This document shows, piece by piece, positions 31,478 through 41,704 of a DNA stretch of 64,000 bases. Position 1 is the stretch's first letter; each line of letters begins with the position of its first letter. The stretch spans positions 806,001 through 870,000 of the forward strand of contig NC_054687.1 of assembly GCF_011074885.1 (NCBI RefSeq). Reading direction: 5' to 3'. A model generated the notes under the pieces. That model was not told the origin of the DNA and searched no databases. It saw only the letters and a program-made list of their open reading frames with translations. This stretch comes from Brettanomyces bruxellensis. Its lineage: Eukaryota; Ascomycota; Pichiomycetes; Pichiales; Pichiaceae. The position numbers were made by a program, and so were the translations under genes.

Positions 31478-32718
31478 GAACGTGTAAGGGGCTCTTGCAC
31501 ATTAATTTACAAACTTCATGTATATAAATGTATAGAATTAAACGAACTAAACCACGATTATCGTTGTTGTGTAGAAACATATAGAGAGAAGGGAAAGAGA
31601 ACTTATTCATGACACCCGGACACCATATTCGGTCGGTGTAATCATTTTCTAGACTGTTTAAAAAATGTTGATTCATGCCTGAGATCTTTTTCAATACGGA
31701 AGACTCGAGAATAATGCCATTGCAAAAAAAAAGCAAAAACAAAAATTAGTAATTGAATGATTGAATAATTGAATAGAAGGAAGAGATCAATAAGGAATAA
31801 AACAACAAAAAAAAGTTGAGAATTGAATAATAGAAATACCAATTCGAACTAAGCCAGATGGTTCGGGGCAGGAAGAAGATGACGACCAATTTCGACCAAT
31901 AACAACAACTTATTGTATTTGGCGGATAATGCTAACGGATGCGATCTAAAAATTGTACAAGGTCTCGGTTGTAGTGGCAAAAGTGGGAGCCGGAAAAATA
32001 TAGATATATGTGTTTGTAGTGTAATAGCAATGCCAAAGAAATTAAATTAAATGCTAATTATAATAGTGAACATGCTGGCGTCTTGAAAAAATATGACGGT
32101 ATTTGTCTAATTACGGGTCTTTTATTGATGATGATGTAAGAAAAATAAAATAAGATGAATAAGGCTTTGAAGTGTGAAGAAAGATCAACAGGCATTATGT
32201 ATTATTTTGCTATTGACCAGGAAATGATAACATTGCCATTAGCAAATAATCCGCTATTAACAAGTAATATTTCCTGCTACTAGCCAGAAGGTGCTAATAC
32301 TGCTCTTTATTAGTGTGCATTCATTTAGCGCTGAACTAAGCCCATATGATAATTGGCAAATGAAAAATGTCCGTAGGGAGGTACAGTCCACTGGGATTAA
32401 TAATAACCCGCACTATTCAGCATTAGGCATGGTTCATTATGTTTTTCATTATAATGATTTCCTCCAACTTCATCTAGGACTTTCCATTATGAAATTATTC
32501 CTGCGAACTTTTCCAATGGCTCGCCGGCTTTTCTAATAGGCCTCAAAGAAAAGTAAAAAGTAAAAAAAAAAATTTCTGGAGCCCCGAGGTCCTTTCGCCC
32601 CCTGCAGCAGTTTTTCAATCTTTATCTGGCGAGGTACAGTTTGCTTTTTATCGGGTGAAGGTCGACTTCGTGTCCTAGAAAGTGTCTATTTTGCTAACAT
32701 TGAACTAAATTGATCAAA
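31478..32718. other. Spacer between SLS1 and CPR1
   Basis: 1.24 kb. The 3' part is the CPR1 promoter, with a CCCCCT run at 32598-32603 that contains a stress-element (STRE) core. The first part is AT-rich with A-runs. An 81-codon ORF at 32291-32536 has no ATG at its start and no family signal. Confidence 0.4.
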
Positions 32719-33329
32719 ATGACTAAGACCTACTTTGACGTTACTGCTGATGGTAAGTATTATCGGAATCTAGGGGCGAAATGAGGCGGAATGGGAGGAT
32801 TACGTCATTTCTAGAGTGTACTGGTTGCAAGTCTAGAATTGCAGTACTAACAGGACGACGAAACAAATATTGTACAGGCAAGCCATTGGGAAGAATCACG
32901 TTCTCTTTGTACGATGATGTTCCAAAGATATCTGAGAACTTCAGAGCTTTGTGTACCGGTGAGAAGGGCTTTGGATACAAGGGATCGATTTTCCACAGGG
33001 TTATTCCACAGTTCATGTTGCAAGGTGGTGACTTCACCAACTTCAACGGTACTGGTGGCAAGTCAATCTACGGAACCAAGTTCCCAGATGAAAACTTCAT
33101 CCACAAGCACAGCAAGCCAGGTATGTTGTCTATGGCCAACGCTGGTCCAAACACCAACGGCTCTCAATTCTTCATCACCACAGTTGTTACACCTTGGTTA
33201 AACGGCAAGCATGTTGTTTTCGGTGAGGTTGTTGATGGCATGGATGTTGTCAAGAAGGTTGAGTCTTTGGGTTCGTCTTCCGGTGCCACCAGAGCCAGAA
33301 TTGTCATTTCCGACTCGGGTGAGTTGTAA
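32719..33329 (+). CDS. CPR1: Cyclophilin A, cytosolic peptidyl-prolyl isomerase, two exons
   Basis: 161 residues after splicing exon 1 (32719-32752) to exon 2 (32878-33329). It catalyses cis-trans isomerisation of prolyl bonds and is the cyclosporin A target. The spliced start reads [18 protein letters not shown], as in yeast Cpr1. Active-site blocks are complete: [33 protein letters not shown] (catalytic Arg, Phe, Met, Gln), [16 protein letters not shown], and [16 protein letters not shown] with the Trp that binds cyclosporin. Ends with SGEL. Codon bias is strong (TTG, GGT, AAG, ATC), pointing to high expression. S. cerevisiae CPR1 has no intron, so the intron here is a lineage difference. 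Confidence 0.96.
32753..32877 (+). other. Spliceosomal intron of CPR1
   Basis: 125 bp. Donor GTAAGT at 32753, perfect branch TACTAAC at 32845-32851, acceptor TTGTACAG ending 32877. It splits the Gly codon of ADGKP. Splicing restores the cyclophilin N-terminus exactly. Confidence 0.95.
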
Positions 33330-33915
33330 ATGCTGCTTTTTAGGCCGGCTTGAATTATTTCTTATGATGCTATTTGCTTGCTTCTATAGGTTTTGCGTGG
33401 CAAACTGGCTGGTGCTCTTTTAAGGGGCAACTGCTCGGATGCCCTGCTTCTATGAATTACATATTTTTGCTTTTTAATTCAACAATGCTTGATTGCTTTC
33501 TTTTTTGCATAGGAGTTTTGTAGGGATGTGCAAATGGGCTGTATTTGTATTGTAGGAGGTGCTCTTGATTATATACATGTGCATTTACTTTCCTTCGTTT
33601 CTTTAATTTGATTATCAACGTTGAATTTGGCATTGCCAGAATACAAGTGGCACTACTGGAATAAAAATTGGAGTGTCAATGCTAGAATACAATTGATGAT
33701 GTGCTAATTTGCTGTTAACTATATGATGACGTCGATCGACGGGTCGAGGGTACCCCCGGAATGCGTGCGATTTATTACACCTTTGGAATCACCCGGGTGG
33801 CTCGGCACTAAGGATCACAAATAAGGTTTGGCACGAAATTGCCGCGCCAATATTTTCAAACCAAATGCTATACTTGGTGATTTGAAAGTGGACACTACAA
33901 AACTTGAAGGCACAA
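33330..33915. promoter_or_regulatory. Spacer with ENT5 promoter and palindromic element
   Basis: 586 bp. The perfect palindrome CGTCGATCGACG is at 33730-33741, 175 bp before the ENT5 start. GGCTCGGCAC is at 33799-33808. Both elements recur in other spacers of the window. The first 350 bp are T-rich CPR1 3' flank. Confidence 0.5.
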
Positions 33916-35190
33916 ATGTATGGGATCAGAAAATACGGTCGGAAGATACAAAATGCGCTTGCCGGATATTCGCATATAGATAATTTGATCCGTCAAGCGA
34001 CAAATACCGACACTTGGGGGCCGACGACAGAACAAAAAAAACAACTTTTACGGTATATATTGACGTACTCCGGCAGTCAAAATGAATCATACTACAACGA
34101 CATTGATCTTTCAGGCCACATTGATCCCGCCACGACTCATGAAATATCCCAGTATGTGGTGAATTTCATCGTGAGCCGGATTAGGGAATACTCGGTGCAT
34201 CAACACGGAAGTAGCATCTATGAGAAGCTCAAGAAGAACCTTGTGGTGAAGGGATACGAGTTTCTCATAATTGTGAAGTGTCTCAACTTGTTGGAGTACC
34301 TAGTGTTGAACTGCTACCGCGCAAATAGGGGCCAAATCACGTATGACATTGCAGAAGACATAAAAATGCACACCAGTGTGTTTGAGAGCTTGAAACAGTA
34401 CAAAGCGAAAATATGCTACGATGGGTTGGTGATGGTCCACGAGAAGCAGGTGCACAGTTTGGCACAAAGGCTGTTGGAATTGCTTTCGAATGAGGATTTA
34501 CTAGCAGAGGAAAGATCAAAGCTGAGGCCCACCGAAAAGAGAATTGCCTCACAGGGTCTTATTTCAACAGACAGCACGGTCAAGGCTCACCGGAATCCGT
34601 TTGGTCGGTCACGTGTGTCCTCAGTTTCCAACAGTGTCAATAAGATAATCTCGGGAAGCCACCATTCACGAGGCTCATCGAGAAATGTTCATCTTCCGGA
34701 AAATCGCACCTCTCGATACACGAATGACTACAATTTCAACGATCCGAGACTCCGGGAGGACAAATTTCCAGGATCTACATACGCATCGTATGCTGAAGAT
34801 GCCGCTTTGGGACACAATGGGGTTGAGGAGACCCCAAATGCTGCTAATTCTACAGAAAGCAGTTTTGCCGAAGAAATCGGAGAGACACAGGAGGAAAACG
34901 TGTGGGCTGATGAGTTTGGAAGCCTGCAAAAGGCACCAGAGTCGCAAAATAAGAAGAAGGAACTGCAGGAGCTGCCTTCACCTGCTGTTGATCTACTTTC
35001 CTCGTTGGGAATAGATGATTTCGGTGAATACGAGACTGGAAAATCGGCAAATGTGCACATTCCGATCACCAACAACGAAGAGAAAAGTGTTAATGGTAGT
35101 AAGACTACAGACAGTACTTTGGTGAGTGGTGGAAAGAAGAAGGATGATCTGTTTGGTGATCTTTTAGTGGATTTCAAGACGCAGAAGTAG
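33916..35190 (+). CDS. ENT5: ENTH-domain epsin, Ent5-like
   Basis: 424 residues from the first ATG (33916). Epsin-type clathrin adaptor, probably at trans-Golgi/endosomes. The ENTH-like domain spans about 1-180: KYGRKIQNALAGYSHIDNLI, then RQATNTDTWGP and a conserved helix VVKGYEFLIIVKCLNLLEYL. The early KIQN...IRRATNTDAWGP pattern and the insertion between helices fit Ent5 better than Ent1-4. The C-terminal half is disordered and carries short acidic-aromatic motifs of the kind that bind the adaptin gamma-ear and clathrin: WADEFGSL, DLLSSLGIDDFGEY and DDLFGDLLVDF. The size is close to yeast Ent5 (411). It converges with AUR1. Confidence 0.75.
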   Translation: MYGIRKYGRKIQNALAGYSHIDNLIRQATNTDTWGPTTEQKKQLLRYILTYSGSQNESYYNDIDLSGHIDPATTHEISQYVVNFIVSRIREYSVHQHGSSIYEKLKKNLVVKGYEFLIIVKCLNLLEYLVLNCYRANRGQITYDIAEDIKMHTSVFESLKQYKAKICYDGLVMVHEKQVHSLAQRLLELLSNEDLLAEERSKLRPTEKRIASQGLISTDSTVKAHRNPFGRSRVSSVSNSVNKIISGSHHSRGSSRNVHLPENRTSRYTNDYNFNDPRLREDKFPGSTYASYAEDAALGHNGVEETPNAANSTESSFAEEIGETQEENVWADEFGSLQKAPESQNKKKELQELPSPAVDLLSSLGIDDFGEYETGKSANVHIPITNNEEKSVNGSKTTDSTLVSGGKKKDDLFGDLLVDFKTQK

Positions 35191-35770
35191 ACAGATAGTA
35201 ACTATAGAGAGATACTTTGCAAAAGTGATAGCACTCTTACAATGGTAACGCAACTGCATTCCTTACACCAAAAGATCTGACCATGACTATATGACTAAAA
35301 TGAATAGCAAGCGTGTATTAATTAGGACCATATATTACTAGAAACTAAACGTAGCGCCAGATAAGAAAAAAGGGCTGGGAAAAGAGAGAGAATTAAGCCC
35401 GGGCTGGCGATATCAAGAGGAAGGTGAACCAAGAAGAAGAACGCATCACCAAGCAGATGCCGAGTTTATAACGAGGGAATGGAAGAAAAGAAGAGACGAG
35501 AGACAAGAGAATTGAGTAGACAGTCTAAACTAAACAGCATAAACTATCTAAAGTCTAAACAGAATAAATAGTCTAAACTGAACAGCATAAACTATCTAAA
35601 GTCTAAACTAAACAGTCTAAACTAAACAGTCTAAACTATACAGTCTAAACTAAACAGTCTAAACTATACAGTCTAAACTATACAGTCTAAACTAAACAGT
35701 CTAAACTAAACAGCATAAACTATACAGTCTAAACTAAACAGCCTAAACTAAACAGTCTAAACTAAACAGC
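35191..35770. other. Convergent spacer ENT5/AUR1
   Basis: 580 bp between two stops. The first half is purine-rich without genes. The second half (from 35521) is a minisatellite that reaches the AUR1 stop codon. Confidence 0.6.
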
Positions 35771-35777
35771 CTAAACT
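35521..35777 (+). repeat. 14-bp minisatellite ending in the AUR1 stop codon
   Basis: About eighteen imperfect copies of CAGTCTAAACTAAA, with variants CAGCATAAACTATC and CAGTCTAAACTATA, arranged in higher-order blocks. The last copy overlaps the AUR1 terminator and the two final Val codons (35771-35777), so the gene's last bases are themselves part of the repeat. Confidence 0.92.
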
Positions 35778-37162
35778 ACAACTCTTGGAACCGAGGCCTC
35801 CAGCACATCCCCAGAATCATCGTTGGCCTGGTCAGATAACGGATCGTTGTCTTGAAGATTGTACTGCTTGATCTCAGTGTAGTCAAAACGACACCAGCAA
35901 CGAGGATCGCGCACTGGGAGATAGGTGAGCTTAACCATGTAGAAAAAGCTGATGGCCATGGCAGTGCCGGTGGTAAGATCAAAAAAGTAGTGGTGCGTGA
36001 GATACATGGTGGACCACCACAACCAGCAAACGTAGCCAATGAAGCAAATCTTGAATTTTGGGAAGAGATAGGACAACCAGAGTGCACTCATAGTAGAGCA
36101 TGCGGAATGCAAGGATGGCAAGGCACCAAAGATGATGGGCGAGTTGCTGAATGTGGAAGTGTACATATCGAAGCCAAAAAGTTGGTCGATACGTGCCAAT
36201 CCACCCGGCGAACCGGACATGCCGTAATTGGCAGCTGCCAAGCCATAGAGGTTCTTATACCAGGGCGGTGCAGCAGGAGCGAGTTGCTGCATGACGACCC
36301 CCAAGAGATTCATGTATCCGAAACTCCAGCTGAAGTATCTCAAGGCTGTTGGTGGGCCGAAGAGCCAGATAAGTGCTGCGACGACAAATGGGCCGGCAAA
36401 GTGCACTATTCCGTAAGGTAGCCAGGCCAACAAGTCCAAGAAGGTGTTGTGGTAGGCAGCGAGGATGTTGGACAAGTTGTCCCCATAGAGAATATTCTCC
36501 ATAGCAGGGAGAACCTTGACAGAGATGGGAGGTCTCCAGGCCTGGGGGAACTTAGATGCAGAAAAGAAGAAAAAGACCCATGCCAAAACAGGCATTGCAT
36601 AGAAGAAGAATTGCGACAAGACGGGCACTGTGCAGACGGTGATCAAGGCTGTGGCAATGGCCAGCTTGAAGAACAGATGGACGGGAATTATGTAGAGCAC
36701 AAGTAGGAAAACAAACGTGCACAAGGCAACATTTGCCTTTGCGAAGCCAGTGAGGTGGCGGAATTTCCGCAGGGAGGGCCTATAACCAACCCGGATGCCC
36801 ACCAGCAAGTTCCCGTCCCGGCACGCCGCCTTGTACTCGTCGTACAACATGAGAATCAAGTTGAAAAGAAAGAATCCAGTGTGGTGCTCGCCATGGTGCG
36901 AAAACGACTGCGTGGATCTCGAATTCCAGCCGTATGTCGACGACCGGCTCCTCGTGGCTGCCGGCGGCTTCTCGTTTCCGGCTGCTGCACTCACTGATAG
37001 CCTCCTTGTTGTGTCCAATGCGCTTTTTTGTACACTTAGGGACTGCGATCTGGAACGCGGGAAATCTGATGATGATCTCTCATCGTCAAAGGATGTCATT
37101 CGGATGTACTGCGCCCCGGATGGAGCAGGGGTGCCAAGCCGCGTTGCCGTGGTAGTTATCAT
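35771..37162 (-). CDS. AUR1: Inositol phosphorylceramide synthase catalytic subunit Aur1
   Basis: 463 residues (yeast 401). It transfers phosphoinositol from phosphatidylinositol to ceramide in the Golgi; it is essential and is the target of aureobasidin A. The body has the Aur1 pattern: RPPISVKVLPAMENILYGDNLS, then FLDLLAWLPYG, GPPTALRY, SPGGLARIDQLFG, and the lipid-phosphatase-like motifs FGALPSLHSACS and WWSTMYLTHHYFFDL with the catalytic His residues. Several membrane segments are visible. It differs from yeast in a Ser/Arg-rich N-terminal extension of about 60 residues. The start is the ATG at 37162; the frame extends upstream only with a TTG. The stop lies inside a minisatellite. Confidence 0.96.
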   Translation of the reverse strand: MITTTATRLGTPAPSGAQYIRMTSFDDERSSSDFPRSRSQSLSVQKSALDTTRRLSVSAAAGNEKPPAATRSRSSTYGWNSRSTQSFSHHGEHHTGFFLFNLILMLYDEYKAACRDGNLLVGIRVGYRPSLRKFRHLTGFAKANVALCTFVFLLVLYIIPVHLFFKLAIATALITVCTVPVLSQFFFYAMPVLAWVFFFFSASKFPQAWRPPISVKVLPAMENILYGDNLSNILAAYHNTFLDLLAWLPYGIVHFAGPFVVAALIWLFGPPTALRYFSWSFGYMNLLGVVMQQLAPAAPPWYKNLYGLAAANYGMSGSPGGLARIDQLFGFDMYTSTFSNSPIIFGALPSLHSACSTMSALWLSYLFPKFKICFIGYVCWLWWSTMYLTHHYFFDLTTGTAMAISFFYMVKLTYLPVRDPRCWCRFDYTEIKQYNLQDNDPLSDQANDDSGDVLEASVPRVVV

Positions 37163-37496
37163 GCTGGATTGGTGCGTGCTTAGTGCTTTATGCAATTAGT
37201 TGTTTTCGGGAAATGCAAGTTTCAAATTGTTGCCGGGGGTAACGAGTGTCGGATAGTATGTAATGCTCAACGTAGCAGTGGTCTAATGTGTAGCGTTTGA
37301 ATTGGAGGAGATCAGACGAAATTGGGAGGAAGTTGATAAAAATAAAACAAAGAAAATGGAAAGAGAGTGAAAAGAAGATGAAAGGAAAATATAAAGTTGT
37401 TGCAGAGCAAGAAGAAAATGACAACGGTAAGCGGCTGAGGGTCAGTGGGGTTGCAATAGTATAAATATGCAGAACAAAAAAAAAATTAAATAGAGT

Positions 37497-37536
<40 letters not shown>

Positions 37537-37977
37537 ATAATAAAGAGGGAAAAAATAAAAAAATAGCCAGCCAGTAAATAAAAAATTTTAGAACATACTG
37601 GCAACCGAAAATTTTTTTGTGTGCACTATCAGGGATGCTCACTTCTGTGAGGAGCACTGACTTGCTGAAGGCAAGATTCCTCAGATAGGAAAAAAAAAAA
37701 TTCAGAAAACGAGCAGAACGAGGTATACTGTGATAATCGTCTATCTAACCGTCGCGGTTCAGATTCACGTCGTTAGTCCCAAAGATTTTATGCATAAACA
37801 CACATCCGAACACCGGCAAACAAGCAGAATCGCAACCTGTTAGATTTCCAGTTTCGTAAGCAGAAGTGCAGGGATACTCGTATGTATAAAATAGTGAAAC
37901 ATATTGCAAATCTCGGAAAGAGGTGGCTGAAAAGTGAAATCTGGACAATTAGGTTATTTAGGTGTGGTTAGTTATCC

Positions 37978-38095
37978 TAGGTTAACTAGCATTGTGGCTT
38001 GCGTAGGTTAACCAGTATTGTGGCTTGCTTAGGTTTATTAGCATTGAAGCTTGCATAGGTTCATTGTAGCTTTCTTAGATTAATGAGCACTGCTT
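37978..38095 (+). repeat. Degenerate 26-bp tandem repeat in AUR1/VPS70 spacer
   Basis: Three 26-bp units starting TAGGTTAAC or TAGGTTTAT and containing AGCATTGTGGCTTGC, then two shorter decayed copies. Unit and sequence differ from the other repeats of the window. Confidence 0.8.
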
Positions 38096-38599
38096 CATTC
38101 GAGTAATAAGCTTTGATTGGCTTGCTCAAATATGGGCTTGCCACTTTCCACCATCGGGTCTTTTCACTCCTGGCTCTTCGGGAATATTCGGCATTTACAT
38201 TCTGAGATATCCGGTAGTCCCGATTATCGACCAAGGAGCGTTTCTAGAGAGTAGAAAATTGCATTAGTGCAAAGCTTTAGTTTGATTTGTTTTTACACAA
38301 TCACCATGTTTGTATACAGAACACATACAACTGAAACAACGCTGTAGTTAACTGCAAACGAGCCAATATGCTGCCTAGTGTGCAGGTCGTATAAGTTCTG
38401 AGATATGCCGATATCTGCAAACGAGATTTCTATTTATTAAATTTTTTTTGCAGATGCAGTATAATTCCGAGAAGTGGGGGCAAATGTAAGTAAGATAAAA
38501 AGAAAGCGATGAGCAGCTCAGCATTGTTCAAATAATAATTTGGTGGTGGAAATAGTGTTTTTTGTTAACAATTATTTATACAGGGATATAGCACTATCA

Positions 38600-38765
38600 A
38601 GTGTTACTAGCGATTAGCATAGTTAGCATAGTTAGCAATTATAGCGAGCAATTAATATAGCTAGCCGTTATCATAGTTACCATAGTTAGCAGTTACTAGT
38701 TAGCAGTTATCATAGTTACAATAGTTAGCATAACCATCATTAGTCAGCAATTAGCTATACTACAA
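38600..38765 (+). repeat. TAGCATAGT/TTAGCAGTTA simple repeat upstream of VPS70
   Basis: Interspersed copies of ATAGTTAGCA and TTATCATAGTTA over about 165 bp, with no strict unit length. Confidence 0.7.
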
Positions 38766-39008
38766 GCTACTCTTTTTACTTATAGTGATTAGTATAGCGA
38801 CAATTTATTAAAGGCGCACTTTGCAGTTGTGTAACCACACTTTAGTATTGCTACGCTTTGATACTTACAGCAAGTATAACTATACATATTAGCTGCAATC
38901 ATAGTTCAAGGTAGATACTTTCACTACAAGCGATCTTACATCTGTCTAACCGCAAACAATTCTTCAACAAGCAGAATTCAAATTACACCTTTAATAGGCT
39001 TCTCAGCC

Positions 39009-41513
39009 ATGAATACACCAATGAATGAAAAGTCGGCCGAAAAGCAGTGTGAAAAATTCCAGGATGGAATAGGCCCGCCTCAGAAAAAACACATTTCACT
39101 AAAAAAATCAATCGCACTGGTTGGAATTTGCATTTTGTTGATGATCCAACTTCTGGCCATTAGGTACGCGGTGAACATCTCGGTGATTCAGCTGACGGCA
39201 GCAAGCAGCGAGACCCCGTCAAGAAGTTTTTTGCCGAGGGATGTGCTAGCCAAGGCATACCTCGCAGCACTGGAAGAAAATCTCGCGGGCAATTGGTCGC
39301 GGCAGTACGGCAGTGAGGAGCAGCTCGCGGGCACAAATGTGGCGATGGCAAACTGGACGAGGGAAAAATTCAAGCAGTTTGGCTGGGATGCCCGTGTGGA
39401 CGAATATTTGTCGTACGTTTCGTATCCGGGGGAGCAGGCATTGTCCCTTGTGGAGATGAGGGGGGAAGAAAATGAGAAAAGGGGAGAGGAAAATGAAAGA
39501 GACAATGAAAAAGGCATCAAGGAAGGCAATGTGGAAAGGATTGAAAAAAACTTTGAAAAAAGCATTGAAAAAGCTGAGAGCAGAGAAACTAACAAAGAAA
39601 GCAACAAAAGAGCAGAAAAGAGCCAAACTGAGGGCACATATATTCATCTCGGTACTCACATCCAAGAAGGCACAATTATTCACAATGCGTCTTTCCTGGA
39701 GGACGCATACGACCAAGATCAGTACTCGCAGAATTCGCGGCCTGCCTTCTTGGGATACTCGGGCTCCGGAGATGTGACCGCGGAGTATGTTTTTTGCAAC
39801 TACGGCACGCGGGAGGACTTTGCAACGCTTGAGCAGCTCGGTGTGCCCCTTGCCGGGAAGATTGCCGTGATGAGGTACGGCCGGAACTTCAGGGGCCTCA
39901 AGGTGAAATTCGCACAGGACCATAACATGACGGCGGCATTGCTTTTCAGCGACCCGGTGGACGATGGCAATGTGACGGTGGCAGGTGGCGTGAAGGCATA
40001 CCCTGATGGCCCTGCGCGGAACCCTAGCTCGATTCAAAGGGGATCAGTGCAGTTTTTGTCTATTCTCCCGGGAGATCCCACCACCCCAGGGTACGCGATT
40101 AAGCCAGGCGAGAACAAGTCGCGGTCCGATCCGTACTACGCCTTGCCGCGCATCCCTGCGCTCCCACTCTCTGAGCGCGACGCGACTGCCATATTAGGCC
40201 GGATTTCTGGGCACGGACCGCGGGTTGCGGGCTGGAGCGCAGGGCTCATCTCGGGCTTCGACTACTCGGTTGGGCCAAATCCGGCATTCCGCCTCGCCGT
40301 GCACTCCCACCAAAACGCCACAATTGCAACATTGCATAATGTGCTTGCGCGGGTCGAAGGACGGAACAAAAACGATGTTATCGTGATTGGAAACCATAGG
40401 GACTCATGGACACCGTCGGCGGGCGACCCGCACTCGGGATCTGCGGTGATGCTGGAGTTGGCGCGCGGGCTCGGTGATTTAACCAAATTGGGATGGAAGC
40501 CGCAGAGGACGATCGTCCTAGCCAGCTGGGACGGTGAGGAGTACGGGCTTCTCGGATCGACTGACTTTGCCACATACTACGCGAAAAGACTCCAGGCAAA
40601 CGTTGTGGCCTACATAAACATGGATGCAGCGGTCACAGGCCCTAACTTTAACCTTGCAGCCTCACCGATGCTCTACGAGGTTGTGCAGTCGGTTGCGTCG
40701 GAACTTCCCTATTCAGAAACGAGGACTTTGCTCGACCATCTCCGCCATACACACAAGGGGACTTCTGTCGTCGGGAACTTGGGATCTGGATCTGACTACA
40801 CGGTCTTTCTTGAGCGTCTCGGCATCCCGGCGGTTGACATGGGATTCCAGTCGGCGAAAAACTCTCCTGTGTACCATTATCACTCCATTTACGACAATTA
40901 CAACTGGATGACTCGGTACGGCGACCCGGGATTCAAGTTGCACAACCTCCTTGCACGGTATGCCGGGCTCTTGGTGTTGGACATTGCGGAAACGAAGGTG
41001 CTCCGTCTCAAAACTGCAGACTATGCTGTGAAGTTGACAGAATTCTCCGATGCAATATTTGCAAAAGTCCCCGACAGCTGGCTCTACACTCCAGCTTTTG
41101 GTCCTGGATGTCCATACCACAGAAATGTGACCGTGAGGCAGATTATCGACAACACGAAGATCAGTCTTGCAAAGATGCTTGCGAAAAATCAGGCCTTCGA
41201 CAAGGCTGCTGAGTTGCAACAGCACCGATACGATCACTGGGATGACCTCAGCTTCTGGGAAAAGGTCAAGTTGGTGGTCTCCATAGCGAGAACTAACCGG
41301 GTGCTAAAGTACTACGAGCGGCGCTTTTTGTCGAAGCACGGCTTACGTAACAGACCCTGGTTCAAGCACGTTGTTTTTGTGAGTGGTAGATATACGGGAT
41401 ACGCCGGGCAGCAGCTTCCGGGTATGGCCGAGGCATTGGAGGATGGGAAGCAGCATGATTTCGTGCACGAGTTGGTGAAGTTCGATATGTTGGTTTCTTC
41501 TCTTGCCAGGTGA
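39009..41513 (+). CDS. VPS70: Transferrin-receptor/GCPII-like M28 peptidase, Vps70-like
   Basis: 834 residues (yeast Vps70 811). Type II membrane protein: a short basic cytosolic N-tail, then a TM segment at about 35-55 (IALVGICILLMIQLLAI), then a lumenal part. The PA domain spans about 230-370 (LAGKIAVMRYGRNFRGLK). The M28B peptidase domain has the expected zinc ligands and catalytic Glu: GNHRDSW, GDPHSGSAVMLEL, SWDGEEYGLLGSTD, NMDAAV and YHYHSIYDNYNW. It is therefore likely catalytic, unlike transferrin receptor. Dimerisation domain at the C-terminus. Between about 155 and 215 there is a Lys/Glu/Asn-rich insertion absent from the family. Yeast Vps70 has a role in vacuolar protein sorting; Tre1/2 are the alternative. 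The gene is GC-richer than genes to its left. Confidence 0.85.
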   Translation: MNTPMNEKSAEKQCEKFQDGIGPPQKKHISLKKSIALVGICILLMIQLLAIRYAVNISVIQLTAASSETPSRSFLPRDVLAKAYLAALEENLAGNWSRQYGSEEQLAGTNVAMANWTREKFKQFGWDARVDEYLSYVSYPGEQALSLVEMRGEENEKRGEENERDNEKGIKEGNVERIEKNFEKSIEKAESRETNKESNKRAEKSQTEGTYIHLGTHIQEGTIIHNASFLEDAYDQDQYSQNSRPAFLGYSGSGDVTAEYVFCNYGTREDFATLEQLGVPLAGKIAVMRYGRNFRGLKVKFAQDHNMTAALLFSDPVDDGNVTVAGGVKAYPDGPARNPSSIQRGSVQFLSILPGDPTTPGYAIKPGENKSRSDPYYALPRIPALPLSERDATAILGRISGHGPRVAGWSAGLISGFDYSVGPNPAFRLAVHSHQNATIATLHNVLARVEGRNKNDVIVIGNHRDSWTPSAGDPHSGSAVMLELARGLGDLTKLGWKPQRTIVLASWDGEEYGLLGSTDFATYYAKRLQANVVAYINMDAAVTGPNFNLAASPMLYEVVQSVASELPYSETRTLLDHLRHTHKGTSVVGNLGSGSDYTVFLERLGIPAVDMGFQSAKNSPVYHYHSIYDNYNWMTRYGDPGFKLHNLLARYAGLLVLDIAETKVLRLKTADYAVKLTEFSDAIFAKVPDSWLYTPAFGPGCPYHRNVTVRQIIDNTKISLAKMLAKNQAFDKAAELQQHRYDHWDDLSFWEKVKLVVSIARTNRVLKYYERRFLSKHGLRNRPWFKHVVFVSGRYTGYAGQQLPGMAEALEDGKQHDFVHELVKFDMLVSSLAR

Positions 41514-41704
41514 ATTCGATGTGTTATCAAATACATACATGCTTTAGTTTATAGTTATTTATTGATGTGTTCGGTCACTGTAATGCTTTTTGCATTCGTC
41601 AGCGAAAGTCGCTAAATGAAACTAGTTTTACGAAATCTAAGAAGTACTTTGTACGATGACTTTCTTGTCTTCTTGTGTTCCACCTCCCGCTCCTAACATC
41701 TCAT

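Larger units (their letters stand above)
37163..39008. other. Divergent spacer AUR1/VPS70
   Basis: 1.85 kb. It holds an A31 run (37501-37531), a 26-bp tandem repeat (37978-38095) and a TAGCATAGT-rich repeat (38600-38765). No coding or RNA gene was found. The end nearest VPS70 is rich in CAA/ACA, as expected of a leader. Confidence 0.5.
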
